Shown here piece after piece: positions 1-8,936 of a DNA stretch of 64,000 nucleotides. A program made the position numbers and the translations under genes. The notes beneath the pieces are model-generated. The model was given only the letters and a program-made list of their open reading frames with translations, did no database searches and was not told where the DNA came from. The DNA comes from an uncultured Collinsella sp. (lineage in GTDB: Bacteria > Actinomycetota > Coriobacteriia > Coriobacteriales > Coriobacteriaceae). Each line of letters starts with the position of its first letter. Within the stretch, counting starts at the first letter, position 1. The stretch is from NCBI GenBank assembly GCA_934630375.1, contig CAKTVQ010000005.1:15337-79336 (forward strand). The letters are read 5' to 3'.

Positions 1-1
1 G

Positions 2-286
2 CTGTGCGCTCCGTGCTTTGCCGCTATGGGCACTATCCGCAATCAGATGGACTCCGGCAAGTGGACCGCGATTGCCATCGGCTACGAGTGCGCCTTCGCT
101 TGGGTCATCGGCCTGTTCATCAACCAGTTCTACAACCTGCTTGTCCTTGGCCAGTTTGGTATCTGGACGGTTGTGGCCATCGTGCTGCTGGTTGCGATGC
201 TCTTCCAGATCTTCCGTCCCATGCCCAAGCACGCTTGGACCGACGAGGATGAGACCAACACCGCTTCCGCCGCAGTTTCCGCTTAA
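2..286 (+). CDS. feoB: FeoB ferrous iron transporter, C-terminal end (partial)
   Basis: This is the last 94 codons of a ferrous iron permease; the rest lies before the window. The visible part opens with LCAPCFAAMGTIRNQM, the Cys-containing stretch near the end of the FeoB membrane domain, followed by two hydrophobic segments and a short acidic cytoplasmic tail. FeoB is a G-protein-coupled Fe(II) importer of the inner membrane. The reading frame is open from base 2, so the gene is cut by the window edge and not broken. It is followed by a strong hairpin terminator and then by a small Cys-rich protein of the type often found with feoB. Confidence 0.88.
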   Translation: MCAPCFAAMGTIRNQMDSGKWTAIAIGYECAFAWVIGLFINQFYNLLVLGQFGIWTVVAIVLLVAMLFQIFRPMPKHAWTDEDETNTASAAVSA

Positions 287-315
287 GTCCGAATAAGGAT
301 TAGCCCCTTTCCACG

Positions 316-348
316 AGCCCGGGTGTCCCAGCGACACTCGGGCTTTTT
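316..348 (+). terminator. Rho-independent terminator after feoB
   Basis: A 12-bp stem (316-327 with 333-344, one G-T wobble), a 5-nt loop and a run of five T, 30 bases after the feoB stop. Confidence 0.85.
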
Positions 349-461
349 GGTGAGGGAGATGTGGCGTTTCCGCAGATAAAACCGACCAAAATAAACCTGT
401 CCCTTTTTGGCAGGTGGGGGATGGTGTAAAGTAAGTGGTGGTTAACTAGAGGAGGCTTACT

Positions 462-662
462 ATGGCACCTATCGATATTGTTGTTCTGGCTGTGATCGGC
501 GTTGCGTTTGTCGCCGTGTGCGTGCGCATCTACCGTAAGGGCACTTGCGCCGACTGCGCCCAGGGCGGCGTTTGCACGGGGCATTGCTCCAACAAGAAGA
601 CCTGCGCGGCGCTTAAAGGCGTGGACAAGATTGCCGAGGATCTTGGTCGCGGCATTCAGTAA
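462..662 (+). CDS. FeoB-associated Cys-rich membrane protein
   Basis: A 66-residue protein with one N-terminal membrane helix (about residues 4-24) and a short cytoplasmic part carrying Cys29, Cys32, Cys38, Cys42 and Cys48, with Cys20 inside the helix. This is the layout of the small proteins annotated as FeoB-associated Cys-rich membrane proteins, which usually follow feoB and are thought to help ferrous iron import; their exact role is not established. The start has a clear ribosome site (AGAGGAGG, 8 nt upstream). The gene has its own terminator and is separated from feoB by one, so it may have its own promoter. Confidence 0.85.
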   Translation: MAPIDIVVLAVIGVAFVAVCVRIYRKGTCADCAQGGVCTGHCSNKKTCAALKGVDKIAEDLGRGIQ

Positions 663-678
663 TAAAACCCAGGCTCAA

Positions 679-712
679 ACGCCCCGCGAGCATCCGTTCG
701 CGGGGCGTTTTT
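679..712 (+). terminator. Rho-independent terminator
   Basis: Stem CGCCCCGCGA (680-689) pairing with TCGCGGGGCG (698-707), followed by TTTTT, 18 bases after the Cys-rich gene. Confidence 0.85.
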
Positions 713-807
713 CGCATTTGAGGGTAGGTACGGGGAGTAAGCAGGTGATTTTGGGGTATCGTTAACCATATTGTCTATAAGCAACTTATCAATACCGGAG
801 TAACTCT

Positions 808-1887
808 ATGAGCGCTCGCGTAACCATGAAGGACATAGCCGCCGAGCTCGGCGTTTCCATCAATACCGTGCACAAAGCCCTGACGGGAAAGGCCGGCGTG
901 AGCGAGTCCGTGCGCGCCAAAGTTAACGATAAGGCCGAGGAGATGGGTTATCACCGCAACACGAGCGCTTCGAGCCTGCGTCGCAAGGACATCAACCTGA
1001 CCTTTTGCCTGCCGTGCGCATCGCGCGAGGGTGCTTACTTCTATCGCTACCTGTGGGAAGGCTGCAATCGCTTTGAGCAGGAGGTTATCGACCAGGGCAT
1101 TAGCGTCGAGCGCGTCGAGTTTGGCGTCGGCGGCTATGCCGATGCACTCGAGCAAATCGATGAGCGCCTGCAGGTGGGCGAGAAGATCGACGGCCTGCTC
1201 GCTTACGTTCCGGGCGACGACCGCGCGACCCATCTGCTGGAGCAGATCGCCGAGGCAGGCGTGGCGATTGAGCTCGTCGATGGCGACCGTCCGCATCTCG
1301 ACCGCCTGGGGGCCAGCTTGGCCGATTATTCGACAGCGGGTAGCCTAATGGCCGAGCAGGCGGCCAACCTGGTTCATGCCGCTGGTGCCGATGCCCGCGT
1401 TCTACTCTTGGCTGGCGATCCCTATACCGATTCGCACTACCTGACCGCTCGCGCCTTCCATACGTACCTGCGCGAGCATAACGTCCCCTGGCAGGTCGAG
1501 GACCTTACCGGCGCTCATGCCCAGATCAAGCAACTCGAGCGCGAGCTCAACAGTCGCCTCAACGGCCCGGATGCCCCAGAGCTGATCTGCAGCGTGTTCG
1601 CCGTGGGTTCTGAGCTGGTGGCTGACGCGCTCGTCTCGGCCAATAAAGCCGGCGAGGTCATGGTGATCGGCAACGACCTGTTCCCCGAAAGCGCGATTGC
1701 CCTGCGTCGAGGCATCTTTACCAACATCGTCTACAAGGACCCGGTAAGCTTGGCCTACCGCGGCGCTAAGACTTTGGGTGATTACCTGCTGTGGGGCAAG
1801 GTCCCGGCAGAGCCCGTGCAAAAGGGTGCCGTCGAGATGGTGTTTGCGAGCAACGTCGATCGCTATTGCAAGCTCGCTGGTATCTAG
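808..1887 (+). CDS. LacI-family regulator, probable repressor of the galacturonate/pectin genes
   Basis: A 359-residue LacI/GalR-type regulator. Residues 5-60 form the helix-turn-helix and hinge (VTMKDIAAELGVS then INTVHKAL), and the rest is a periplasmic-binding-protein-like effector domain. The recognition helix INTVHKAL departs from the common xATVSRxL form. It lies directly upstream of uxaC in the same direction, and palindromes of the form GGTGAACGTTCACC lie in front of uxaC, the transporter, GH105 and kduD, so it is the best candidate to bind them. That assignment is by adjacency only. The ribosome site GGAGT precedes ATG 808. The effector is unknown; galacturonate or a breakdown product is plausible. 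Confidence 0.85.
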   Translation: MSARVTMKDIAAELGVSINTVHKALTGKAGVSESVRAKVNDKAEEMGYHRNTSASSLRRKDINLTFCLPCASREGAYFYRYLWEGCNRFEQEVIDQGISVERVEFGVGGYADALEQIDERLQVGEKIDGLLAYVPGDDRATHLLEQIAEAGVAIELVDGDRPHLDRLGASLADYSTAGSLMAEQAANLVHAAGADARVLLLAGDPYTDSHYLTARAFHTYLREHNVPWQVEDLTGAHAQIKQLERELNSRLNGPDAPELICSVFAVGSELVADALVSANKAGEVMVIGNDLFPESAIALRRGIFTNIVYKDPVSLAYRGAKTLGDYLLWGKVPAEPVQKGAVEMVFASNVDRYCKLAGI

Positions 1888-1944
1888 TCGGGGGCGGGTA
1901 CCTCCGGCGAGGCTCGCGGCCACATCCGTATAACCTACCTACAA

Positions 1945-2128
1945 TCAGGTCTAATACTTTTCCCGAGAAGTGAACGACCTTATTTGGACCCCTGAAGCAT
2001 CCACACTTTTTGGCGCCTAAACCGCAGGATTCCAACGGCAAAACCGCAGGAAATGAGCCGCCAAAAGTGTCGATGCTCCGGGGGTCCGTTTTGACTCGTT
2101 CACTTCTCGGGAAAAGTATTAGACCTGA
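1945..2128. repeat. Long palindromic element P1 between the lacI-type gene and uxaC
   Basis: The ends (1945-1977 and 2096-2128) are perfect 33-bp inverted repeats. A second, imperfect pair lies inside (about 1986-2015 with 2060-2089), so the whole 184 bp can fold into one long hairpin. No open reading frame is inside. It could be a MITE-like insertion or a transcription barrier between regulator and operon. Confidence 0.8.
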
Positions 2129-2200
2129 AAATAAGATCGTTGGGCTCCACGCCCAGTAACCGTTGACCCGCCAAAATCTACCGTTCACCCCGTGGTGGTT

Positions 2201-2253
2201 AGGTGAACGTTCACCTGTACGTAACAAATGCACTAAGATGGTGAACGTTCACC
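2201..2253 (+). promoter_or_regulatory. uxaC promoter with two LacI-type operators
   Basis: Two palindromes are present: AGGTGAACGTTCACCT (2201-2216) and GGTGAACGTTCACC (2240-2253). The right half of the first supplies a possible -35 TTCACC (2210-2215), with a possible -10 TAAGAT (2234-2239) after 18 bp, so the second operator sits on the start of transcription. The -10 is a weak match. Confidence 0.75.
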
Positions 2254-2306
2254 TAGAGGATAACGGGCGCACGGTGCACCCGCTCCGCCAACAGAGGGGT
2301 TGTTTG

Positions 2307-3734
2307 ATGAAAAACTTCATGGACGATCAGGATTTCCTGCTAAGCACCAAGACCGGCGAGGAGCTGTTCCACAACTTTGCCGAGGGCATGCCCATCGTCG
2401 ACTACCACTGCCACATCTCTCCCAAGGAGATCTGGGATGACAAGCGTTTTGAGAACATCACCGAGGTTTGGCTGGGCGGCGACCACTACAAGTGGCGCCT
2501 GATGCGCGCCAACGGCGTTGACGAGCGCTTCATCACCGGCGATGCCCCTGCTCGCGAGAAGTTCCAGAAGTGGGCCGAGACCCTGGGTCGTTGCGTGGGC
2601 AACCCCGTCTTTGAGTGGAGCCACCTGGAGCTCAAGCGTTTCTTTGGCTACGAGGGCGTCCTCAACGGCAATACCGCCCAGGAGGTCTGGGACCTCGCCA
2701 ACGCTAAGCTCGCCGAGGCCAGCTTCACCTGCCGCAACTTGATCAAGCAGTCCAACGTCCGCATGATTTGCACCACCGACGACCCTGCCGACAGCTTTGA
2801 GTGGCACAAGAAGATTGCCGCCGACGAGAGCTTCGACGTCCAGGTCGTCCCGGCCATGCGTCCCGACGCCGCTCTGCGCATCGAGCGTGGCCAGGAGTTC
2901 GCCGACTACTGCAAGCACCTCTCCGAGGTCGCTGGCGTTGAGGTCAACGACTTTGAGGGCATGAAGGCCGCCATCTCCAAGCGCTACGACGTCGCTCACG
3001 AGCTGGGCTGCCGCGCCTCCGACCACGCGCTCGACTACGTCATGTATGTCCCGGCTACCGCCGAGGAGATCGAGGTCATCTTTGCCAAGGGCCTGGCCGC
3101 CGAGCCGCTCACCGAAGATGAGGTCCTTAAGTACAAGACCGCCTTTATGCAGTTTGTCGCCGGCGAGTATGTCCGCCTGGGCTGGGCCATGCAGCTGCAC
3201 TTTGGCTGCAAGCGCGACAACAACCGTGCCATGTTCGCCAAGCTCGGCCCCGACACCGGTTACGACTGCATCTCCAACTACACGCCGTCCGACCAGCTCG
3301 CGGATTTCCTCAACTCCATCCAGGAGATCTGCGGCCTGCCCAAGACCATCCTGTACAGCCTGAACCCCATCGACAACACCATGATCGACACCGTCATGGG
3401 CTGCTTCCAGGAGGCCCCGACCGCCGGCAAGATCCAGAACGGCTCCGCTTGGTGGTTCAACGACAACGAGGTCGGCATGCGCGAGCAGCTCACGGCCCTT
3501 GCCAACGAGGGCGTTCTGGGCAACTTCGTCGGCATGCTCACCGACTCCCGCTCCTTCCTGTCCTATCCGCGCCACGAGTACTTCCGCCGCGTGCTGTGCA
3601 GCGTGATCGGCGAGTGGGTCGAGCAGGGCAAGTACCCGGCCGACATGGAGCTGCTGGGCACCATCGTGCGCGACATCAGCTACAACAACTCCGTCCGCTA
3701 CTTCAGTTTTGACCTGGATACCGTCGAGGCCTAA
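2307..3734 (+). CDS. uxaC: Uronate isomerase UxaC
   Basis: A 475-residue uronate isomerase, close to the usual 470. It interconverts D-galacturonate and D-tagaturonate (and D-glucuronate and D-fructuronate), the first cytoplasmic step of hexuronate breakdown. The N-terminal metal motif is intact (VDYHCHISPKEIW, His34 and His36), and the family signature continues throughout. Start 2307 is chosen because AGAGGGG lies 8-13 nt upstream and the homologous start is MKNFMDDQDFLL; the frame is open further upstream, but that part covers the operators. It is the first gene of uxaC-uxaB-uxaA. Confidence 0.95.
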   Translation: MKNFMDDQDFLLSTKTGEELFHNFAEGMPIVDYHCHISPKEIWDDKRFENITEVWLGGDHYKWRLMRANGVDERFITGDAPAREKFQKWAETLGRCVGNPVFEWSHLELKRFFGYEGVLNGNTAQEVWDLANAKLAEASFTCRNLIKQSNVRMICTTDDPADSFEWHKKIAADESFDVQVVPAMRPDAALRIERGQEFADYCKHLSEVAGVEVNDFEGMKAAISKRYDVAHELGCRASDHALDYVMYVPATAEEIEVIFAKGLAAEPLTEDEVLKYKTAFMQFVAGEYVRLGWAMQLHFGCKRDNNRAMFAKLGPDTGYDCISNYTPSDQLADFLNSIQEICGLPKTILYSLNPIDNTMIDTVMGCFQEAPTAGKIQNGSAWWFNDNEVGMREQLTALANEGVLGNFVGMLTDSRSFLSYPRHEYFRRVLCSVIGEWVEQGKYPADMELLGTIVRDISYNNSVRYFSFDLDTVEA

Positions 3735-3830
3735 ATCCGCACCGAATCACATAGAACCCGGGAGCGTCGTTGCCACACGCGGCGCCCCCGGCAAGCTTGC
3801 ACGCTAACAAACGCCTAAGGAGATACATAG

Positions 3831-5345
3831 ATGGAGAACATCAGCTACGAGACGCTCGAGAAGATCGGCTATAAGGGCTACGTGCTGCCCAAGGACGCCC
3901 CCGAGAAGGTCCTGCAGTTTGGCGAGGGCAACTTCCTGCGCGCTTTCGTGGACCGCTTCTTTGACATGGGCAACGAGGCTACCGGCTGGAACGGCAAGGT
4001 CGTCATGGTGCAGCCCATCAGCGGTGCCTTTGGCTTTGCCGACGGCATCAATGCCCAGGACGACCTGTACACCGTGCTGGTTCGCGGTAAGGAGAACGGC
4101 AACACGGTCGATGAGTCCCGCGTGATCAGCGCTTGCAGCCGCTGCCTCAACCCGTACCGCGAGGACGACTACCGCGCCATGATGGAGGTCGCCGTCTCCG
4201 ATGACCTGGAGATCATTGTCTCCAACACCACCGAGGCCGGCATCGCCTACGACCCGTCCTGCAAGGCCGACGACATGCCGCCCGCGAGCTTTCCTGCCAA
4301 GCTTGTCCAGGTACTCCACACCCGCTGGGCTGCCGGCAAGCCGGGCGTCATCGTGCTCGCCTGCGAGCTCATCGACCACAACGGCGAGGAGCTGCTGCGC
4401 ATCATGAACCAGTACGTGAGCGACTGGGGCTGGGAGGACGAGTTCTCGCAGTGGATGGCCAATGACTGCACCGTCTGCACCACGCTCGTCGACACCATCG
4501 TTCCCGGCCGCATCCGCGACCCCAAGGAGGCCGCCGCGGTTGCCGAGCGTCTGGGCTACGAGGATCCCTTCCTGGCCGTGCGCGAGCCCTTCCAGATGTG
4601 GGGCATCCAGGGCGACGAGTCGCTCAAGGAGCGTCTGCCCTTCGTGAAGGCCGGTCTGCCGGGCGTCTTTGTGACCCCTGATGTCACCCCGTACAAGAAG
4701 CGCAAGGTCCGCATCCTCAACGGCGCCCACACCGCCTTTGTTCCGGGTTCCTGGGTTGCCGGCTTTGATATCGTGCGTGACTGCATGCACGACGAGACCG
4801 TCCGCGGCTTTATGAACACCATGCTCTACGACGAGGTCATCCCGACGCTTGCCGCCGATCTGGATGTCGAGGACTGCAAGGCCTTTGCCGCTGCCGTCGA
4901 GAACCGCTTCGATAACCCGTTTATCGACCACGCGCTGCTCTCCATCTGCCTCAACTCCACTGCCAAGTGGCGTGCCCGCGACCTGCCCACGCTCAAGGAC
5001 TATGTTGCCGAGACCGGTAACCTGCCCAAGTGCCTGTCCACGAGCCTGGCCACGCTCATCGCGTTCTACACGCAGGAGCTCGTTGCCCGCGAGGGCGACG
5101 GCCTGCACCTGCGTCGCGCCGACGGCACCGAGTACACCGCTCAGGACGACGCCTTCGTGCTCGATTTCTACGCCGCCCACGCCGGTGTCGAGGATGCCGA
5201 GCTGGTGCACGACGTGCTCACTAACGACCAGATGTGGGGCGAGGATCTGACGCAGATTGCCGGCCTTGAGGAGTTTGTCGTCAACGCGCTCGCCGTCGTG
5301 CGCGCCGAGGGCGTTAAGCAGGCATTTGCCAACGCTCAGGCCTAA
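3831..5345 (+). CDS. uxaB: Tagaturonate reductase UxaB
   Basis: A 504-residue member of the mannitol dehydrogenase/altronate oxidoreductase family. It reduces D-tagaturonate to D-altronate with NADH in the cytoplasm. Visible features are the N-terminal nucleotide-binding segment (FGEGNFLRAFVDRFFD) and the family stretch KRKVRILNGAHTAF, including the Lys and Asn-Gly-Ala-His of the active-site region. The ribosome site AAGGAG precedes ATG 3831. It lies 96 bp after uxaC and 78 bp before uxaA in one direction, consistent with an operon. Confidence 0.93.
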   Translation: MENISYETLEKIGYKGYVLPKDAPEKVLQFGEGNFLRAFVDRFFDMGNEATGWNGKVVMVQPISGAFGFADGINAQDDLYTVLVRGKENGNTVDESRVISACSRCLNPYREDDYRAMMEVAVSDDLEIIVSNTTEAGIAYDPSCKADDMPPASFPAKLVQVLHTRWAAGKPGVIVLACELIDHNGEELLRIMNQYVSDWGWEDEFSQWMANDCTVCTTLVDTIVPGRIRDPKEAAAVAERLGYEDPFLAVREPFQMWGIQGDESLKERLPFVKAGLPGVFVTPDVTPYKKRKVRILNGAHTAFVPGSWVAGFDIVRDCMHDETVRGFMNTMLYDEVIPTLAADLDVEDCKAFAAAVENRFDNPFIDHALLSICLNSTAKWRARDLPTLKDYVAETGNLPKCLSTSLATLIAFYTQELVAREGDGLHLRRADGTEYTAQDDAFVLDFYAAHAGVEDAELVHDVLTNDQMWGEDLTQIAGLEEFVVNALAVVRAEGVKQAFANAQA

Positions 5346-5423
5346 ATCCTTTTGTGCGCCCGCCGGCCAACCGGTGGGCGCCGCTCGATTTTTGCTCAAC
5401 CTGTAGGGTTAGGACTCTTTGTA

Positions 5424-6908
5424 ATGAACACTATCCAGATCAATCCGGCCGATAACGTGATTGTTGCGCTGTCGCCGCTCGCCAAGGGCACCGCCGTCGC
5501 GGTCCCCGGCGTGGGCGAGGTCGTGGCCGTGGAGGATATCCCGCAGGGCCACAAGATGGCCGTGCGCGCGATTGCCGCGGGGGAGGACGTCATCAAGTAC
5601 GGCCTGCCCATCGGACACGTGACGGGCGATATCCAGCCCGGTCAGTGGCTCCACACGCACAATGTGAAGACCAACCTTTCGGGTGAGGTCGAGTACACCT
5701 ACAACCCCACGCATCCGGTCGTGGATTCCGTTGAGCCCGAGACTTTTATGGGCTTCCGCCGCGCCGACGGCCGTGCCGCCACGCGCAACGAGCTGTGGAT
5801 CATCCCCACGGTCGGCTGTGTCAACGAGGTCGCGCGCGCCATGTGCGAGCAGGCTCAGGATTTGGTCGAGGGTTCGCTCGAGGGCGTCTATTACTTCCCA
5901 CATCCCTTCGGCTGCTCGCAGACCGGTGCCGACCACGCCCAGACGCGTCGTCTGCTGGTGGCGCTCTCGCGTCACCCCAATGCCGCCGGCGTGCTGTTCC
6001 TGTCGCTCGGTTGCGAAAACTGCACGCATCAGCAGGTGCTCGACGAGCTCGGTGACTTCGATCACGAGCACGTCCGTTTCCTCACCTGCCAGGACGTTGC
6101 CGACGAGCAGGTCGAGGGCCACAAGATCCTAACCGAGCTGGCCGACCTCGCCAAGCAGGCCAAGCGTGAGCCCATCCCGGCTTCAGAGCTGGTCATCGGT
6201 CTTAAGTGCGGCGGCTCCGACGGCCTTTCGGGCATTACCGCCAACCCCACGATCGGTCGCGTGAGCGATATGGTCGTCGCGCGCGGCGGCACGTCGGTGC
6301 TTACCGAGGTGCCCGAGATGTTTGGCGCCGAGAGCATCCTGCTCGACCGCTGCGAGAACGAGCAGGTCTTTAACGCCGCCTCCGACATGCTCAACGGCTT
6401 TAAGGACTACTTCATCAGCCACGGCGAGGTCGTTTACGAAAACCCGAGCCCCGGCAACAAGGACGGTGGCATCACCACGCTCGAGGACAAGAGCTGCGGT
6501 TGCGTGCAAAAGGGCGGCTCCGCGCCCATCGTCGACGTGCTGCCGTACGCCGGCCAGGCCACCAAGCATGGCCTGAACATGCTGTGCGGCCCGGGCAACG
6601 ACATGGTGTCGACCACGGCGCTCACCGCTGCCGGTTGCCATGTGATCCTGTTCTCGACCGGTCGCGGTACGCCGTTTGGCGCGCCGGCGCCCACCCTCAA
6701 GGTATTCACCAACCAGCGCCTGTGCGACCACAAGGCCAACTGGATGGACTTTAACGCCGGTGTGGTGGCTACGGGCGAGCGCACGCTCGATGAGGCTGCC
6801 GAGGACTTGTACCAGCTGGTGCTTGAGACGGCGAGCGGCAAACTTACGAGTGCCGAGCGTCGCGGCTGCCACGAGATCAGCATCTGGAAGGACGGCGTCT
6901 GCCTGTAG
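5424..6908 (+). CDS. uxaA: Altronate dehydratase UxaA
   Basis: A 494-residue altronate dehydratase, which dehydrates D-altronate to 2-keto-3-deoxygluconate (KDG). The N-terminal 75 residues form the SAF-like domain and the remainder the galactarate dehydratase/altronate hydrolase domain, with the conserved GLKCGGSDGLSGITANP and Cys-rich CGCVQKGG segments. Start ATG 5424 fits the family N-terminus; the frame is open upstream, but only AGGA (5411-5414) offers a ribosome site. It completes the galacturonate branch; its product is used by kdgK and eda some 20 kb downstream. Confidence 0.94.
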   Translation: MNTIQINPADNVIVALSPLAKGTAVAVPGVGEVVAVEDIPQGHKMAVRAIAAGEDVIKYGLPIGHVTGDIQPGQWLHTHNVKTNLSGEVEYTYNPTHPVVDSVEPETFMGFRRADGRAATRNELWIIPTVGCVNEVARAMCEQAQDLVEGSLEGVYYFPHPFGCSQTGADHAQTRRLLVALSRHPNAAGVLFLSLGCENCTHQQVLDELGDFDHEHVRFLTCQDVADEQVEGHKILTELADLAKQAKREPIPASELVIGLKCGGSDGLSGITANPTIGRVSDMVVARGGTSVLTEVPEMFGAESILLDRCENEQVFNAASDMLNGFKDYFISHGEVVYENPSPGNKDGGITTLEDKSCGCVQKGGSAPIVDVLPYAGQATKHGLNMLCGPGNDMVSTTALTAAGCHVILFSTGRGTPFGAPAPTLKVFTNQRLCDHKANWMDFNAGVVATGERTLDEAAEDLYQLVLETASGKLTSAERRGCHEISIWKDGVCL

Positions 6909-6939
6909 GGGCAAGCGCATCCGAGCATAGCGCCCATGT

Positions 6940-6978
6940 AACGGTCCCGTCGGGAATGGTCCCGACGGGACCGTTTTG
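6940..6978 (+). terminator. Terminator of the uxaCBA operon
   Basis: A perfect 14-bp stem (6941-6954 with 6961-6974), a 6-nt loop and TTTT immediately after. Confidence 0.88.
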
Positions 6979-7010
6979 CTTACGGTGTACATGAAAAAGG
7001 AAATCATAAT

Positions 7011-7182
7011 AAACGTTCACCTTTTTCTATTTGTCCAATATGACATCTTTACCAGCAAAAAATAAGGCCATGGGCCCCAAATGTGTCCGTTCAGCGGTAA
7101 AAACCGACCGTTCGGGGATAATATGCAAGTGAACGTTCACCTCACGTAAGGAATCGCGCATAATCTAGCTAAACGTTCACCC
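7011..7182 (+). promoter_or_regulatory. Transporter promoter with three LacI-type operators
   Basis: Operator-like sites lie at 7011-7022 (AAACGTTCACC form), 7129-7140 (GTGAACGTTCAC, perfect) and 7171-7181 (AAACGTTCACC). The middle one overlaps a possible -35 TTCACC (7136-7141), with CATAAT (7159-7164) as -10 after 17 bp; the third lies just past the -10. This is the same layout as at uxaC and GH105. The rest of the 6909-7259 gap shows nothing else besides the uxaA terminator. Confidence 0.72.
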
Positions 7183-7259
7183 TGAACGACATGCAGACAG
7201 ACGTCGGTGTGGACTTCAATGTCTTGTTCAAAGACAATCGAGAAGAGAGAGGGAGCTCG

Positions 7260-8819
7260 ATGACTAACAAGATCGGCAAAAAGCGCAAGATCACATTCTG
7301 GACGCGCCTGGGCTTTGGTATGGGCGGTATGCTCAACTCCGGTGCCCTGAGCTTTACGCACAGCTACATGGTGCTGTTCCTGTCCACGGAGTGCGGCCTG
7401 TCCGCAGGCGAGGCGGCGCTGATCAGCTCGTTCGCTATTTACCTCAACGCCATCCTTTGCCCGCTGATGGGTTTCGTGGCCGATAACTTCTACGCCACCA
7501 AGGTCGGCCGCATCTTCGGTCGTCGCCGTTTCTGGATTCTGCTGGCTATCCCGATGATGATTGCCGAGCCGCTCATCTTCGTCGCCACGCCGTTTGGCTT
7601 CCCGTACTACTTCGCGCTGTACCTGATCTACAACGTCGCGTACACGTTCTGCACCGCCAACCTGTCGCCGCTGACCATCGAGATGACCGACGACTTCAAG
7701 GAGCGTACGTACCTCACCGGCTACAAGCACCTCTTTGGTAACGCTGCTGGCTTCCTGATGGCTGCACTCGTCGGCTTTGGCTTTGGCACCTTCGGCGAGA
7801 CCAACCCGTTCAGCTACTTCATCATCGCCTCGATCAACGCTTCGGTCATGGCAATCTCGCTGCTCTGCGTGTACCTGTCCACCTGGGAGCACACCCCCGA
7901 GGAGGTCGCTCAGGAGAAGATCGAGAGCGTCGGCGAGGGCATCAAGAAGTTCTTCATCGACGTCGTTTCCACCTTCCGCAACAAGTCCTTCCGCAAGGTT
8001 CTGTACGCACAGGTCTCCACGAAGCTCGCTGCTGCCTGCTGGTCTGCCTGCCTGTCCTTCTTCATCGTCTACTGCCTGCAGATTCCTAAGTCCTACGAGT
8101 CCGTGATGGAGATGCCCGGCAAGGTCGTCGCTATCGTCTGCACCGCTATCTGGGTTGCCCTCATGGCCAAGAAGGGCTTCCACAAGTCTTGGTACCTGGC
8201 CAACGTCGGTTGCGCTGCGTGCATCATCGCGTACAACTACTTCGCCTTTGGTCAGATCAACGGCACCTCCACGGTCGCCATCGCCATGATCGCCTACCCC
8301 ATCATCTTCGCCATCTGGAAGTTCTTCTACGTTGGCTTCCAGTATCTGCCCGACGTCCTGCTCAACTACATCCCCGATGTCGATGAGCTCATCACCCTGC
8401 GTCGCCGCGAGGGCATCTACAGCTCCGCTCAGCAGCTCTGCCAGCAGATCGCCCAGGCTGTCGCCGTCAACGCATGGGCTATCGTCCTCGCTGCCTCCGG
8501 CTTCATTCAGACCGCCGGCAACAGCGACGCCGTGACCCAGCCCGCAACCGTGCCTCTGTACATCTGCGGCTACATGCTCATCGGCTGCGCCGGCTTCTTC
8601 CTGCTCGCAGCTGTCCTTGCCCGCGGCATCAAGATCGACAAGGAGCAGTGCGACATCCTCTGCGACGAGATCAAGCGCGTCAAGGAGGGCGGCAAGATGG
8701 CCGACGTCCAGCCCGAGGTCAAGGCGCTCTGCGAGGAGCTCTCCGGCTTCAAGTATGAGGATTGCTTCGCTCACAACAACGTTGGCTTCCAGGACGGCAG
8801 CGTGACGCCCGCCGAGTAA
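7260..8819 (+). CDS. GPH-family (MelB-like) sugar:cation symporter
   Basis: A 519-residue membrane protein with about 12 hydrophobic segments. The loop after helix 2 reads GFVADNFYATKVGRIFGRRR, the Asp/Thr-Lys-Gly-Arg signature of the glycoside-pentoside-hexuronide symporter family, and RRREGIYSSAQQL is the second family signature. By family it carries a sugar or uronide with a cation into the cell. Its place between uxaCBA and intracellular pectin enzymes, and its operators, point to oligogalacturonides or hexuronate. Start 7260 is chosen for GAGAGAGGGAG just upstream. The soluble C-terminal tail of about 70 residues is long for the family. Confidence 0.88.
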   Translation: MTNKIGKKRKITFWTRLGFGMGGMLNSGALSFTHSYMVLFLSTECGLSAGEAALISSFAIYLNAILCPLMGFVADNFYATKVGRIFGRRRFWILLAIPMMIAEPLIFVATPFGFPYYFALYLIYNVAYTFCTANLSPLTIEMTDDFKERTYLTGYKHLFGNAAGFLMAALVGFGFGTFGETNPFSYFIIASINASVMAISLLCVYLSTWEHTPEEVAQEKIESVGEGIKKFFIDVVSTFRNKSFRKVLYAQVSTKLAAACWSACLSFFIVYCLQIPKSYESVMEMPGKVVAIVCTAIWVALMAKKGFHKSWYLANVGCAACIIAYNYFAFGQINGTSTVAIAMIAYPIIFAIWKFFYVGFQYLPDVLLNYIPDVDELITLRRREGIYSSAQQLCQQIAQAVAVNAWAIVLAASGFIQTAGNSDAVTQPATVPLYICGYMLIGCAGFFLLAAVLARGIKIDKEQCDILCDEIKRVKEGGKMADVQPEVKALCEELSGFKYEDCFAHNNVGFQDGSVTPAE

Positions 8820-8843
8820 GGCCAGACGCATCGTCCAAACCAC

Positions 8844-8888
8844 AGGGCCGTGCCACCGGATATCCGCCGGCAGGTACGGCCCTTTTTT
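8844..8888 (+). terminator. Rho-independent terminator
   Basis: Stem AGGGCCGT (8844-8851) with ACGGCCCT (8876-8883), an inner CCGG-containing stem, then a run of six T. Confidence 0.82.
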
Positions 8889-8936
8889 GCAACAGCTACA
8901 ATTAACTCTTAGAGAATCTTTTTGAGGGAGAAATCC

